Assembly (NCBI RefSeq): GCF_003234655.2
Contig: NZ_CP126271.1
Location: 248,001 to 312,000, forward strand
DNA: 64,000 bases
Direction: 5' to 3'
Source: Curtobacterium sp. MCLR17_007
GTDB taxonomy: Bacteria > Actinomycetota > Actinomycetes > Actinomycetales > Microbacteriaceae
Position numbers and translations under genes: made by a program
The notes under the pieces: generated by a model
What the model was told of the DNA's origin: nothing
Database searches by the model: none
What the model saw: only the letters and a program-made list of their open reading frames with translations
Shown: piece by piece, positions 24,572-33,939 of the stretch
Layout: the number at the start of each line of letters is the position of its first letter
Position numbering within the stretch: the first letter of the stretch is position 1

Positions 24572-25152
24572 CGTGTCACCTCCGGCACCGGGTCGGACAG
24601 TTCGCGCACGTCCTGCTTCGACCCGAGGGCGCGGATCACCAGGGCGTCGATGCGCAGGGCCATCTGCTTCTCACTGTCGACCTGTTCCTGCCGCTCGGTG
24701 TCCAGCACGTGCAGCAGCAGTCGCCGCCGGTGCAGGTCGACGTCGGCGACGTACGAGCCCGGCACCAGCGAGATCGCCAGGGTCGCGAGCGTGAACGTCA
24801 TCTCGGACGTGGTGTGCAGCTGCACGAGGACGATCGAGCTGCGCCGCACCCCGCGTGGCCGGAACGCCACCCACGCGACCTTGAAGGACGCCGCGATGAC
24901 GAGGCCGGTCCAGACGACCAGGAACCGCAGCGCGTGCAGCACCGAGAACCGGGGCGACAGGGGGACCGGCGGGAGCGGCAGGGCCTGCGTCACGAGCAGC
25001 GCGACGACGACACCGCACAGCAGCGTCAGGGGCGTCCACGATCCCCACAGCAGCGCCCAGAGCACGGTCAGGCCGATGCCGAGCGGCACCTCGTAGCGCC
25101 AGGCGACGACGATGCGTCGCGCACGGCTGATGCGTCGGGTGTCGTCGGTCAC
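24568..25152 (-). CDS. mnhE: Mrp Na+/H+ antiporter subunit E
   Basis: 194 residues. Helical N-terminal half (VPLGIGLTVLWALLWGSWTPLTLLCG), then the MnhE core (VAWVAFRPRGVRRSSIVLVQLHTTSEMTFTLATLAISLVPGSYVADVD) and a soluble C-terminus with HVLDTERQEQV. GTG at 25152 is chosen because it overlaps the subunit D stop by 4 bp, as elsewhere in this operon. A longer frame upstream is a shadow of subunit D. Confidence 0.92.
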   Translation of the reverse strand: MTDDTRRISRARRIVVAWRYEVPLGIGLTVLWALLWGSWTPLTLLCGVVVALLVTQALPLPPVPLSPRFSVLHALRFLVVWTGLVIAASFKVAWVAFRPRGVRRSSIVLVQLHTTSEMTFTLATLAISLVPGSYVADVDLHRRRLLLHVLDTERQEQVDSEKQMALRIDALVIRALGSKQDVRELSDPVPEVTR

Positions 25153-26816
25153 GGCGTGCTCCCGAGGACGGCCTGGACGTAGGAGGCGGGCGACTCGAGC
25201 GAGGCCGCAGCGCGGGTCGCGTAGCCGTAGAGCGGTCCGGCGACCACCGTCAGCGCCACCGAACCGAGGACCGCGACCGTCGTCACACCGACCAGCATGC
25301 GCGGCAGGCGCACCTTCTCGCCGGTCCCGAGTGCCGGCCGGGAGGCCCCGCTCACCGGGGCAGCGTCGGTGACGGTCACTGTGCCTCCCGCGACGACACT
25401 GCCGTCGGCCTCCGACCGCGTGACCGGCGCCGGTTCCGGCGCGCGCAGGTGCTCGTGCGGCTCGGCGACCGAGGCGTGCGGTGCCGCCGCCTCGGCGGCG
25501 GGCTTCGGACGCCAGAACGCGGCGTCCCACACCCGCATGAGCGCGTAGAGGGTGAGCAGCGAGGTCACGACGCCGGCGCCGATGGTCACGTACGCCATCG
25601 GACTGCCCGACTCGGCGGCGGCGCGGAACAGGCCGAGCTTGCCGATGAAGCCGGAGAAGGGCGGGATGCCACCGAGGTTGAACGCCGGCACCAGGAAGAG
25701 CGCCGCGAGCAGGGGCGTGGCCTTGAGCAGGCCGCCGAGGGACCGGGTCGACGTGGTGCCACCGACGCGTTCCATCAACCCCGACACCAGGAACAGCGTG
25801 GTCTGCACGACGATGTGGTGCACCGTGTAGAACACCGCGGCGGCCGTGCCCGCGACCGTCCCGAGGCCGATGCCCATCACCATGAAGCCGATGTGACTGA
25901 TGAGCGTGAACGACAGCAGCCGTTTGACGTCGGTCTGCGACACCGCACCGAGCACCCCGACGACCATCGTCAGCGCGGCGACCACGAGCAGCACGGTGTT
26001 GAGCTGCGGGCGCGGGAAGATGATGGTCTCGAGGCGGATGATCGCGTAGATGCCGACCTTCGTCAGCAGTCCCGCGAAGACCGCGGTGACCGGCGCCGGG
26101 GCGGTCGGGTACGAGTCGGGCAGCCAGAACGCCAGCGGGAAGACAGCGGCTTTGATGCCGAACCCGATGAGCAGCATCGTGTGCAGCAGGAGCTGCACGT
26201 GCTCGGGCAGCCCGGCCATCCGCTCGCTGATCTGGGCGATGTTGACGGTGCCCGTCGCCCCGTAGACCAGGCCGATCGCCGACAGGAACAGCGCCGACGC
26301 GATCAGGCTCGTCACGATGTAGGTCGTGCCGGCCCGGACGCGCTGCTCGCTGCCGCCGAGGGTGATGAGCACGTAGCTGGCCACCAGGAGCATCTCGAAC
26401 GCGACGTACAGGTTGAACAGGTCGCCGGCGATGAACGAGTCGAGCACGCCAGCGGCCAGCACCAGGTAGGTCGGGTAGAAGATCGTGACCGGGGCCTCGC
26501 CGTCGTCGGCGGCCAGGCCCTGTCCGATCGAGAACAGCAGCACCAGCAGCAGCACGCTCGCGGAGACGGTCAGCAACAGGGCGCTCAGCCGGTCGACGAC
26601 GAGTGAGATGCCGTACGGGGCCTGCCAGCCGCCGACCTGCACCACGATCGTGCCGTGCTGGTCGACGAGCACCATGAGCGTCGCGGCGACCGCGAGCGCG
26701 ATCACCAGGACGGCGACGGTGATCGCGCGCTGGAGCTTCTGGTGTCGGAGCAGGCCGAGCGCGACCGCGGCACCGAGCAGCGGGACCAGTACCAGCAGTG
26801 GGGCGAGGAAGGTCAT
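25149..26816 (-). CDS. mnhD: Mrp Na+/H+ antiporter subunit D
   Basis: A 555-residue homologue of respiratory complex I antiporter subunits (NuoM/NuoN-like). It retains ~14 helices, the membrane Glu in LYVAFEMLLVASYVLI and the Lys in the IGFGIKAAVFPLAFWLPDSYPTAPAP helix, both thought to carry protons. An unusual ~60-residue hydrophilic insert (PKPAAEAAAPHASVAEPHEHLRAPE...) precedes the last two helices. The ATG at 26816 overlaps subunit C by 4 bp. Confidence 0.93.
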   Translation of the reverse strand: MTFLAPLLVLVPLLGAAVALGLLRHQKLQRAITVAVLVIALAVAATLMVLVDQHGTIVVQVGGWQAPYGISLVVDRLSALLLTVSASVLLLVLLFSIGQGLAADDGEAPVTIFYPTYLVLAAGVLDSFIAGDLFNLYVAFEMLLVASYVLITLGGSEQRVRAGTTYIVTSLIASALFLSAIGLVYGATGTVNIAQISERMAGLPEHVQLLLHTMLLIGFGIKAAVFPLAFWLPDSYPTAPAPVTAVFAGLLTKVGIYAIIRLETIIFPRPQLNTVLLVVAALTMVVGVLGAVSQTDVKRLLSFTLISHIGFMVMGIGLGTVAGTAAAVFYTVHHIVVQTTLFLVSGLMERVGGTTSTRSLGGLLKATPLLAALFLVPAFNLGGIPPFSGFIGKLGLFRAAAESGSPMAYVTIGAGVVTSLLTLYALMRVWDAAFWRPKPAAEAAAPHASVAEPHEHLRAPEPAPVTRSEADGSVVAGGTVTVTDAAPVSGASRPALGTGEKVRLPRMLVGVTTVAVLGSVALTVVAGPLYGYATRAAASLESPASYVQAVLGSTP

Positions 26817-27265
26817 CGGCGTTCCTCTCGCTCGGCGTGCGGTTCGTGGTGGCGCTCGTGGCCGTCGTCGGACTCGGGGTCGGTGTCCGTCTCGGGGTCG
26901 TCGTGCTCGGCGCTCGAGCGGTCCCGGCGGATCGCGACGTCGGCCTCGTCCACCTCGACCTCGTCGGCGCGCGACAGCGTCCACGAGCGGTGGATCAGCG
27001 CGAGCAGGAAGGCGCTGACGGCGAACGTGATCACGATGGCGGTCAGGGCGAACGCCTGCGGGAGCGGGTCCGTGATGACCTCGGCGGACTTGCCGATCGG
27101 CGGGTTCCCCGCGGCGCCGGACATCACCAGCAGCAGCAGGTTGAGCGCGTTGCCGAGCAGCAGGAAGCCGAGCAGCATCCGGGTCAGGGAGCGTTCGAGC
27201 AGCAGGTACACGCCGCACGAGAAAAGCACGGCCATCGCGATGACGAGGACGAGGGTGACGGTCAT
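26813..27265 (-). CDS. mnhC: Mrp Na+/H+ antiporter subunit C
   Basis: A 150-residue NuoK-like subunit with three helices (LLLERSLTRMLLGFLLLGNALNLLLLV; DPLPQAFALTAIVITFAVSAFLLAL). The C-terminal ~45 residues are strongly charged (DDPETDTDPESDDGHERHHE...), longer than in most homologues and likely cytoplasmic. Overlaps its neighbours by 4 bp. Confidence 0.93.
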   Translation of the reverse strand: MTVTLVLVIAMAVLFSCGVYLLLERSLTRMLLGFLLLGNALNLLLLVMSGAAGNPPIGKSAEVITDPLPQAFALTAIVITFAVSAFLLALIHRSWTLSRADEVEVDEADVAIRRDRSSAEHDDPETDTDPESDDGHERHHEPHAEREERR

Positions 27266-30147
27266 GCGGAGACCTCTTCCTGGTCACGGCCGGCTTCGAT
27301 GGTGTCGCGGGTCGGTACGCGGGAGTCCTCGAGCCGCTGCCGGTCGACCTCGGCACCCAGGCTCCGCAGCACGTCGAGCACGAGCCCGACGACCACCAGG
27401 TAGACCCCGATGTCGAAGAACGTCGCCGTGACGAACTCCACGTGCCCGAGCACCGGGACCGTGGCCTCGAAGAACTCGGAGTACAGCGCGTCCTTGCCGA
27501 AGAACAGCGGGACGATGGCGGTGACGGCGGCCGTGGCGACCCCCAGGCCGAGCAGTCGCCCGGCGCGGACGGGAGCGGCGGCGCCGAGCTCGGCCGCGCC
27601 GCCGGCCAGGTAGCGGGCGGCGAGGGCGATCCCCGCGACGAGCCCGCCCGCGAACCCACCGCCGGCCGCGTTGTGCCCGGCGAAGAGCAGGTACAGGGAG
27701 AGCACGACCAGCCCGTGGAACAGCAGTCGGACGACCACGTCGAGCAGCGCGGAGCGACCGGTGGGCAGGGCCGCGCTGGTCGGCAGCCAGGCGCGCGGCT
27801 CACCGTCCGTGCGTTCGTCGGCACCGGGGGCCCGGTCGCGCAGTCGAGGCAGGGTGTCCTCACGCGAGTTGACGAAGATCAGGCTCGCGACGCCGGTGGC
27901 CGCGGCGACGACGACGGTGAGCTCGCCGAGGGTGTCCCAGCCGCGCAGGTCGACGAGGGCGACGTTGACGACGTTGAGCCCGTGCCCGAACGAGCTGGTC
28001 AGCGCCGGGATGTCCGGCCAGATCGGGGTGGCGGTGCGTGCCGAGGCGGACACCACGACCACGATGGCCAGGGTCAGCCCTGCCAGCCCGGCGAACAGCG
28101 CGCGGAGGACCCGGAAGCGCGAGGGGTTCGCGGTGTTGATCCGCGGGGGGAGGCGCCGGAGCACCAGCACGACGGCGATGAGCGTTACGGTCTCGACGAC
28201 GAGCTGCGTGAGCGCCAGGTCGACCGCCCCGTGCAGGACGAACAGCACGGACATGCCGTAGCCGGTGACGCCGACCAGCACCGCGGCGGCGAACCGGGTC
28301 TTGGCGGCCGTGACGGCGATCGCGGCGACGGCCATCACGACGACGACCGGGATCTGCCCCCACGAGTCGGCGAAGCGCACGTGGAACTGCCACGGACCGC
28401 CGACGACCAGGTTGGCGAGCGCCCCGGCGACGAACACCGACAGGATCACGGTCAGGTAGTAGGGGAGCGAACCGCGCTGCAGGTTGGCGGTGAGGGTCGT
28501 CGCGCCGCGGTCGAGCCCGCGCATCAGGCGTCGGTAGGTGCCGGCGGCGCTCGGGGACCCGGCGAGCCGGTGCTGGAGGGCCTCGACGCGGACGCGAGCG
28601 GCGAAGAGCGCCACGCCGCCGAGCAGGGTGAGCGCGGAGATGCCGAGGGCGGGCTCGAGTCCGTGCCAGAGCGCCAGGTGGGGGACTGGTTCGTCGCCCG
28701 GCAGCGACGACGCGGTGGCAGCGGGCTCGATGCCGTGCGCGACGAGCGGGGTCAGGAGACCCAGGGCGAGTCCGGTCAGGCCGAGGACGGACGGCACGAC
28801 ACCGAGACCGTGCAGGGCGTGCGGCTCGGTCTGCTCGACCCCGCGCTTGGTCGCGAAGGTGCCCCAGAAGAAGCGGAGCGAGTACGCCGCGGTCAGGACC
28901 GACCCGACGGTGACCCCGACGAGGGCGACCCACGCCCATGCGGCGTCCGGGCCGTGCAGGGCCTCGACGAAGCCGGTGAGCACGGCTTCCTTCGCGACGA
29001 AGCCGATGGTGGGCGGGATGCCGGCCATCGAGACCAGGGCCAGGACGGCGACCGTCGCGAGCCACGGCATCCGCCGCCCGAGTCCGCTGAGCCGGGCCAG
29101 GTCGCGCGTGCCGGTGACGTGGTCGACCGTGCCGACGACCAGGAAGAGCGTGGACTTGAAGGTGGCGTGCGCGACGAGCAGCGCGATCCCGCCCAGGGCC
29201 ACCGCGGGTGCGCCCCACCCGGCGGCGAGCACCAGGAAGCCGAGCTGCGCGACCGTGCCGTAGGCCAGCAGCAGCTTGAGGTCGGTCTGGCGAAGTGCCC
29301 GGTACCCGCCGACGAGCATGCCGAGCACCCCGAGCACGGTGATGGTCTCGCGCCAGCCGTCGAGCAGCGCGAACGCCGGTGCCAGGCGGGCCACGAGGTA
29401 GATGCCGGCCTTCACCATCGCCGCGGCGTGCAGGTACGCGCTGACCGGTGTCGGGGCCGCCATCGCCGCGGGGAGCCAGAAGTGGAAGGGGACGATCGCG
29501 GACTTCGTCAACGCGCCGACAAGGACGAGCACCACCGAGACCGTGACGACGGTGCCGGTCGGTGCCTGCGCGACGATCGCGGAGAGCTGCGTCGTGCCCG
29601 CGGTGACCGACAGCATGACCAGGCCCGCGAGCATCGCCAGACCGCCTGCGGTCGTGACGACGAGTGCCTGCATCGCCGCGGCCCGACTGGCGCGCTTGGC
29701 GGCGTCGTGGCCGATGAGCAGGTACGAGAAGACCGTGGTCGCTTCCCACAGCACGAACAGCACGATGACGTCGTCGGCGATGACCAGGCCGTACATCGAC
29801 CCGGCGAACGCCGTCAGGACCCCGGCGAACCGACCGAGTCCGGGTTCGTCGTCGCCGAAGTACGACGCGCAGTAGACGAGCACGAGTGCGCCGACGACCG
29901 ACACCACGAGCGCGAGCACCCACGAGAGGGCATCGACACGCAGGGCGATCGCCAGGTCGAGCTGTGGGATCCACGAGAACGACTCGGTGACGCCGCTGTG
30001 CAGTGCGCGGTCGGTCTGGGTGACCGTCAGCACGGCGGCAGCCACCGGGGGGACCGCGGCGACGAAGAACACGCGGCGACCGAGCAGCGGTGTGAGTGCC
30101 GGTACGAGGAGTGCGACGACGGCGAACGCGACGAGGACGGTGACCAT
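27262..30147 (-). CDS. mnhA: Mrp Na+/H+ antiporter subunit A fused to subunit B
   Basis: 961 residues. Residues ~1-770 are the NuoL-like MnhA part: the membrane Glu in VLFVLWEATTVFSYLLIGHD, the Lys in LTKSAIVPFHFWLPAAMAAPTPVSAYLHAA and the MnhA-specific C-terminal helices. Residues ~790-940 are an MnhB domain (LFAGHNAAGGGFAGGLVAG; GHVEFVTATFFDIGVYLVVVGLVLDVL). The A-B fusion is common in actinobacteria. With C-G it forms the Mrp complex that exports Na+ for H+ and supports alkali and salt tolerance. A GGAGG ribosome-binding site lies ~7 nt upstream. Confidence 0.95.
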   Translation of the reverse strand: MVTVLVAFAVVALLVPALTPLLGRRVFFVAAVPPVAAAVLTVTQTDRALHSGVTESFSWIPQLDLAIALRVDALSWVLALVVSVVGALVLVYCASYFGDDEPGLGRFAGVLTAFAGSMYGLVIADDVIVLFVLWEATTVFSYLLIGHDAAKRASRAAAMQALVVTTAGGLAMLAGLVMLSVTAGTTQLSAIVAQAPTGTVVTVSVVLVLVGALTKSAIVPFHFWLPAAMAAPTPVSAYLHAAAMVKAGIYLVARLAPAFALLDGWRETITVLGVLGMLVGGYRALRQTDLKLLLAYGTVAQLGFLVLAAGWGAPAVALGGIALLVAHATFKSTLFLVVGTVDHVTGTRDLARLSGLGRRMPWLATVAVLALVSMAGIPPTIGFVAKEAVLTGFVEALHGPDAAWAWVALVGVTVGSVLTAAYSLRFFWGTFATKRGVEQTEPHALHGLGVVPSVLGLTGLALGLLTPLVAHGIEPAATASSLPGDEPVPHLALWHGLEPALGISALTLLGGVALFAARVRVEALQHRLAGSPSAAGTYRRLMRGLDRGATTLTANLQRGSLPYYLTVILSVFVAGALANLVVGGPWQFHVRFADSWGQIPVVVVMAVAAIAVTAAKTRFAAAVLVGVTGYGMSVLFVLHGAVDLALTQLVVETVTLIAVVLVLRRLPPRINTANPSRFRVLRALFAGLAGLTLAIVVVVSASARTATPIWPDIPALTSSFGHGLNVVNVALVDLRGWDTLGELTVVVAAATGVASLIFVNSREDTLPRLRDRAPGADERTDGEPRAWLPTSAALPTGRSALLDVVVRLLFHGLVVLSLYLLFAGHNAAGGGFAGGLVAGIALAARYLAGGAAELGAAAPVRAGRLLGLGVATAAVTAIVPLFFGKDALYSEFFEATVPVLGHVEFVTATFFDIGVYLVVVGLVLDVLRSLGAEVDRQRLEDSRVPTRDTIEAGRDQEEVSA

Positions 30148-30153
30148 GGGGCG

Positions 30154-30214
30154 CCTCCTCGGGGTCGGGCGTGCAAGTCCGGCTCTGGGTGGCTCCCAGG
30201 CTACCGAGAGCCGG
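30154..30214 (-). promoter_or_regulatory. Promoter/leader of the Mrp operon with an imperfect hairpin
   Basis: On the minus strand TAGCCT (plus-strand 30198-30203) may be the -10, giving a ~45-nt leader with GAGGAGG before the ATG. The inverted repeat CCGGCTCT (30179-30186)/AGAGCCGG (30207-30214), with further inner pairing, encloses that -10. The overlap suggests an operator or a structured transcript start. The remaining ~100 bases up to 30312 show no gene. Confidence 0.45.
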
Positions 30215-30312
30215 ATGCACAGAACCTGTGCGGCCGGACAGGATGCCCGACCGCGGGTCAGACTGCGAGCACCACTCTGCCCGCACCGGCCGCACCCTGT
30301 CCGGCGGCGCCG

Positions 30313-31062
30313 CTACCGCCCGTGCGCGCGGGACGGGATCTGCGTCGCGAGCTTGCCCCCGGACACGTCGAGCAGGGTGCCCGTGATGTACGCCGACGCG
30401 TCGCTCGCCAGGAACACGAGCAGGTCGGCGACGTCGTCCGGGGTCTCCCACCGCCGCAGCGACAGCGTGTCGAGCAGCCGGTCCTGGGCCTCGGTCGACA
30501 TCGTCGCGAAGCCGTTCATCGCCGTCGGCACCATCCCTGGCGCGTACGCGTTGACCGTGATGCCCCACGGCCCGAGCTCCGATGCCAACACCCGTGTGAA
30601 GGCGACGACCGCCGACTTCGAGGCCGCGTAGGCCGCACTCCCCACGCTCGGCACGATCGCCGCGAACGACGCCGCGTTGATGATCCGGCCGCGCCCGGCC
30701 CGCTGCATCACCGGCGCCACCGCCTGGCTCATCAGGAACGTCCCGCCCAGGTTGACGTCCATGCACCGCTGCCAGTCCGGCCACGACAGGTCCGCCACCA
30801 GTCCGTCGACGTTGATGCCGGCGTTGTTCACGAGCACGTCGACCGTGCCGTGGCGCTCGACGACGGTCGCCACGGCAGCGGCGACCGACTCCGGGTCCGC
30901 GACGTTGCACACGACCCGGTCGGGGTCGTCCGGGCCGTCGAAGGCCAGGTCGAGCGCCACGACCCGCGCGCCCTCCGCCCGGAAGCGCTCCGCGAGCACG
31001 CTCCCGATCCCGCGGCCGGCTCCGGTGATGACGACCACGCGGTCGCCGAGGTCGAGGTGCAT
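30313..31062 (-). CDS. SDR family oxidoreductase
   Basis: A 249-residue classical SDR: TGAGRGIGSVLA cofactor loop, DLAFDGPDD acidic motif after beta-2 (NAD preference likely), LVNNAGINV, Ser in NAASFAA, AYAASKSAV, and a YITGTLLDVSGG C-terminus. Substrate unknown. Divergent from another SDR at 31121 across 58 bp. The ATG gives the usual distance to the TGxxxGxG loop. Confidence 0.88.
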   Translation of the reverse strand: MHLDLGDRVVVITGAGRGIGSVLAERFRAEGARVVALDLAFDGPDDPDRVVCNVADPESVAAAVATVVERHGTVDVLVNNAGINVDGLVADLSWPDWQRCMDVNLGGTFLMSQAVAPVMQRAGRGRIINAASFAAIVPSVGSAAYAASKSAVVAFTRVLASELGPWGITVNAYAPGMVPTAMNGFATMSTEAQDRLLDTLSLRRWETPDDVADLLVFLASDASAYITGTLLDVSGGKLATQIPSRAHGR

Positions 31063-31120
31063 CGTCGCTCCTGTCCGGCCGGCGGACGTCGCCGACTCCA
31101 TCACCTCTACCATTCCCCAC

Positions 31121-31855
31121 ATGACGAACGCAGCGCCAGACCGGGTCCTCTGGGTGACGGGCGGCGGCAGCGGCATGGGTGCCGCCGCGGCACGCGCCGC
31201 AGCCGCGAGCGGCTGGACGGTGGTGCTCAGCGGGCGCCGAGCCGACCGGCTCGACGGGGTCGCCGACGAGATCCGGCAGGCGGGTGGCTCCGCGGACGTG
31301 CTGCAGCTCGACGCAGCCGACCGGGAGGCCGTGGTCGCCGCCGCCGCGACGCTCACCGCACGACACGGCCGGTTGGACGGCCTGGTGCTGGCCGCCGGGC
31401 TGAACGCTCCGGAACGACGGTGGGAGGACCAGTCCGTCGACGGGTTCCGCGCGATCCTCGACACCAACCTGACGGCGGTCGTCAGTGTCGTCGACGCCGC
31501 GCTCCCGGCACTCCGTGCCAGCGGTGCCGGCGTGGTGGTCGTCGTGTCCTCGTACGCCGGCTGGTCGTTCCAGCCGGGCGCCGGCGTGGCGTACTCGGCC
31601 TCGAAGACCGCGCTCGGGTCCGTCGTCCGGAGCCTGAACCAGCAGGAGGCCCCGCACGGCCTCCGCGCGACGCACCTCTGCCCGGGGGACGTCGCCACGG
31701 ACTTCCTCGACCAGCGCCCGCAGGTCCCCGACGCCGCTGCCCGCGCCGTGATGCTCACCCCGGAGGACATCGGTCGCACGATCGGGTTCGTGCTCGACGC
31801 CCCGGCACACGTGCGCGTCGACGAGCTCGTGATCAGCCCGGTCTCCCAGCGCTGA
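31121..31855 (+). CDS. SDR family oxidoreductase
   Basis: A 244-residue SDR with TGGGSGMGAAAA loop, SGRRADR after beta-2 (NADP preference suggested by the two Arg), VLAAGLN in place of NNAG, Ser in VSSYAGWS, AYSASKTAL, and LCPGDVATDF. Starts seven nt after TACCAT (31108-31113), so the mRNA is probably leaderless. It forms a divergent pair with the SDR at 30313; their sequences differ widely. Confidence 0.88.
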   Translation: MTNAAPDRVLWVTGGGSGMGAAAARAAAASGWTVVLSGRRADRLDGVADEIRQAGGSADVLQLDAADREAVVAAAATLTARHGRLDGLVLAAGLNAPERRWEDQSVDGFRAILDTNLTAVVSVVDAALPALRASGAGVVVVVSSYAGWSFQPGAGVAYSASKTALGSVVRSLNQQEAPHGLRATHLCPGDVATDFLDQRPQVPDAAARAVMLTPEDIGRTIGFVLDAPAHVRVDELVISPVSQR

Positions 31856-31957
31856 CGCGCCCCCACCTGCTGGCCGCCTGATCGACCGCCGGGTGTCCGC
31901 CGGACAGGTGCCGAGCCTCCCGTCCGCGGTCCGTGGCACGCGCCTAGCGTGATGGCC

Positions 31958-33073
31958 ATGCGCACCCGCACCGCTGCCCCGCTCGCGTCGCTCGCCCTCG
32001 TCGTCCTGGCGCTCGCCGGGTGCACGGCTGGACCCGACGCCGAGGACGACCCGACCCGGGGCCGCACCACGGCCTCCCCACCGAGCGACCTGGCCCGCGA
32101 CGAAGTGGCGCCGACCGGCGCCGTCCGCGACGTCGCGACGGACCTCGACGCCCCCTGGTCGGTCGTGCTGACCGACGACGACGTCCCGCTCGTGAGCCTG
32201 CGCGACTCCGGTGACGTGCTCGAGCTGACGGACGACGGCAGCCCGCGCGCCGTGGGGACCGTCGACGGGATCCGCCACGGTGGCGAAGGCGGGCTGCTGG
32301 GCATGGCGGTCGAGGACGACGACCTGTTCGTCTACTCCACCGGGCAGGACGGCAACCGGGTCGAGCGCTACCCGCTGACCGGCCGGGCCGGGTCGTACGG
32401 GCTCGGCGACCCCACCACCGTCATCGACGACCTGCCGTCGAACAGCTTCCACAACGGCGGCCGCATCGCGTTCGGGCCCGACGACATGCTCTACGTGACC
32501 GTCGGTGACGCCGGCGACCGGTCCGAGGCGCAGGACCGCGACTCGCTCGCGGGGAAGATCCTGCGGCTGACGCCGTCCGGGGCGGTGCCGGACGACAACC
32601 CGTTCGCCGGCTCGCCGGTGTACTCGCTCGGACACCGCAACGTGCAGGGGCTCGGGTGGGCCGACGACGGCACCATGTTCGCCTCGGAGTTCGGGGAGAA
32701 CACGTGGGACGAGCTCAACGTGATCACGGCCGGTGCGGACTACGGCTGGCCCGAGGTCGAGGGGAAGGGCGGCACCGACCGGGGCTTCGTCGACCCCGTG
32801 CAGCAGTGGCGGACGGACGACGCGAGTCCGTCCGGGCTCGCCGTCGTCGACGACACGGTGTTCGTCGCGAACCTGCAGGGCGAGGTCCTGCGGTCGGTGC
32901 CCGCCGCGGACCCGACCACCTCGCGCGAGTGGTTCGGCGGCACCTACGGCCGGCTGCGCACGGTGCTCGAGGGCCCGGACGACACGCTCTGGTTCCTCAC
33001 GAACAACACCGACGGCCGGGGTTCGTCCGGGGACGGCGACGACCGGTTGCTCTCCGTGGACCTCACCGACTGA
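31958..33073 (+). CDS. Lipoprotein of the glucose/sorbosone dehydrogenase (GSDH) family
   Basis: A 371-residue lipoprotein: signal ending LVVLALAGC (lipobox), an acidic/proline linker, then a six-bladed beta-propeller with the PQQ-enzyme-like segments APWSVVLTDDDVPLVSLRD, GEGGLLGMAVEDD, HNGGRIAFGPDDMLYVTVGDAGD and YSLGHRNVQGLGW. Homologues include soluble aldose dehydrogenase Asd/YliI, which uses PQQ. Of three nearby in-frame starts (31949 GTG, 31952, 31958), 31958 is chosen: it lies seven nt after TAGCGT (31945-31950) and starts the signal with MRTR. Confidence 0.88.
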   Translation: MRTRTAAPLASLALVVLALAGCTAGPDAEDDPTRGRTTASPPSDLARDEVAPTGAVRDVATDLDAPWSVVLTDDDVPLVSLRDSGDVLELTDDGSPRAVGTVDGIRHGGEGGLLGMAVEDDDLFVYSTGQDGNRVERYPLTGRAGSYGLGDPTTVIDDLPSNSFHNGGRIAFGPDDMLYVTVGDAGDRSEAQDRDSLAGKILRLTPSGAVPDDNPFAGSPVYSLGHRNVQGLGWADDGTMFASEFGENTWDELNVITAGADYGWPEVEGKGGTDRGFVDPVQQWRTDDASPSGLAVVDDTVFVANLQGEVLRSVPAADPTTSREWFGGTYGRLRTVLEGPDDTLWFLTNNTDGRGSSGDGDDRLLSVDLTD

Positions 33074-33094
33074 CGCGGGCGTACTGTCCGGGGC

Positions 33095-33916
33095 ATGCCT
33101 GCACTCACCGACACGTTCGTCATGTCCAACGGCCTGCACATCCCGAAGATCGGCTTCGGCACGTGGCAGATCCCGTCCGGCTCCCAGGCGTACGACGCCA
33201 CCCGCGCCGCACTCGACGCGGGGTACCGCCACATCGACACCGCGCTCGCGTACGGCAACGAGGCCAGCGTCGGCGAAGCGGTCCGCGACAGCGGCGTCCC
33301 GCGTGACGAGGTCTTCATCACCACGAAGCTGCCCGCCGAGGTCAAGACGGCGTCGGGTGCGCGCGACGCCTTCGCCGAGTCCTCGGGGAACCTCGACCTG
33401 GGCGTCGTCGACCTGTACCTGATCCACGCGCCGTGGCCCTGGAGCGACATGGGCAGCGACCACCGCGACGGCAACGTCGAGGTCTGGAAGGTCTTCGAGG
33501 AGCTGTACGAGGCGGGCCGGACCCGCTCGATCGGCGTCTCGAACTTCGCGGTGCCGGACCTCGAGCACCTGCTGGGGCACACCGACGTCGTGCCGCACGC
33601 GAACCAGATCCGCTGGTTCATCGGCAACACCCAGGACGAGACGACCGCGTTCTGCGGCGGACGGGACATCCTGGTCGAGGGCTACTCCCCGCTCGCCACC
33701 GGCGGGCTGCTGGAGAACACGGCCATCCAGGAGATCGCGGCGCGGTACGACAAGAGCGTCGCCCAGGTCGCCATCCGGTACCTGCTCGAGAAGGACGTCC
33801 TGCCCCTGCCGAAGTCGACCACCCCGTCGCGCATCGCCGAGAACGCGGACGTCGACTTCGTGCTCACACCCGAGGACGTCGTGGCGCTCGACGCACTGCA
33901 GGACACCACCGACTGA
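33095..33916 (+). CDS. Aldo-keto reductase (2,5-diketo-gluconate reductase-like)
   Basis: A 273-residue AKR with a complete tetrad: Asp and Tyr in HIDTALAYGNEASVG, Lys in ITTKLP, His in LYLIHAPWP. GVSNF and LPLPKSTTPSRIAEN bind NADPH. It is of the 2,5-DKG reductase/AKR5 type. TACTGT (33082-33087) ends seven nt before the ATG. It sits between a sugar-dehydrogenase-like lipoprotein and a gluconolactonase-like gene, so a role in aldose/aldonate conversion is plausible but unproven. Confidence 0.9.
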   Translation: MPALTDTFVMSNGLHIPKIGFGTWQIPSGSQAYDATRAALDAGYRHIDTALAYGNEASVGEAVRDSGVPRDEVFITTKLPAEVKTASGARDAFAESSGNLDLGVVDLYLIHAPWPWSDMGSDHRDGNVEVWKVFEELYEAGRTRSIGVSNFAVPDLEHLLGHTDVVPHANQIRWFIGNTQDETTAFCGGRDILVEGYSPLATGGLLENTAIQEIAARYDKSVAQVAIRYLLEKDVLPLPKSTTPSRIAENADVDFVLTPEDVVALDALQDTTD

Positions 33917-33939
33917 GCCGGCCCCGGTAGCCTGACGCC

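Noticed and set aside
27442..31881. A 1479-codon plus-strand open frame opposite the Mrp operon
   Set aside because: Composition is Arg/Asp/Gly/His-rich without motifs, and it is the antisense of a clear six-subunit antiporter operon.
27860..33598. A 1912-codon minus-strand open frame
   Set aside because: It runs antisense to or out of frame with at least five well-supported genes and has no recognisable domain; typical high-GC artefact.
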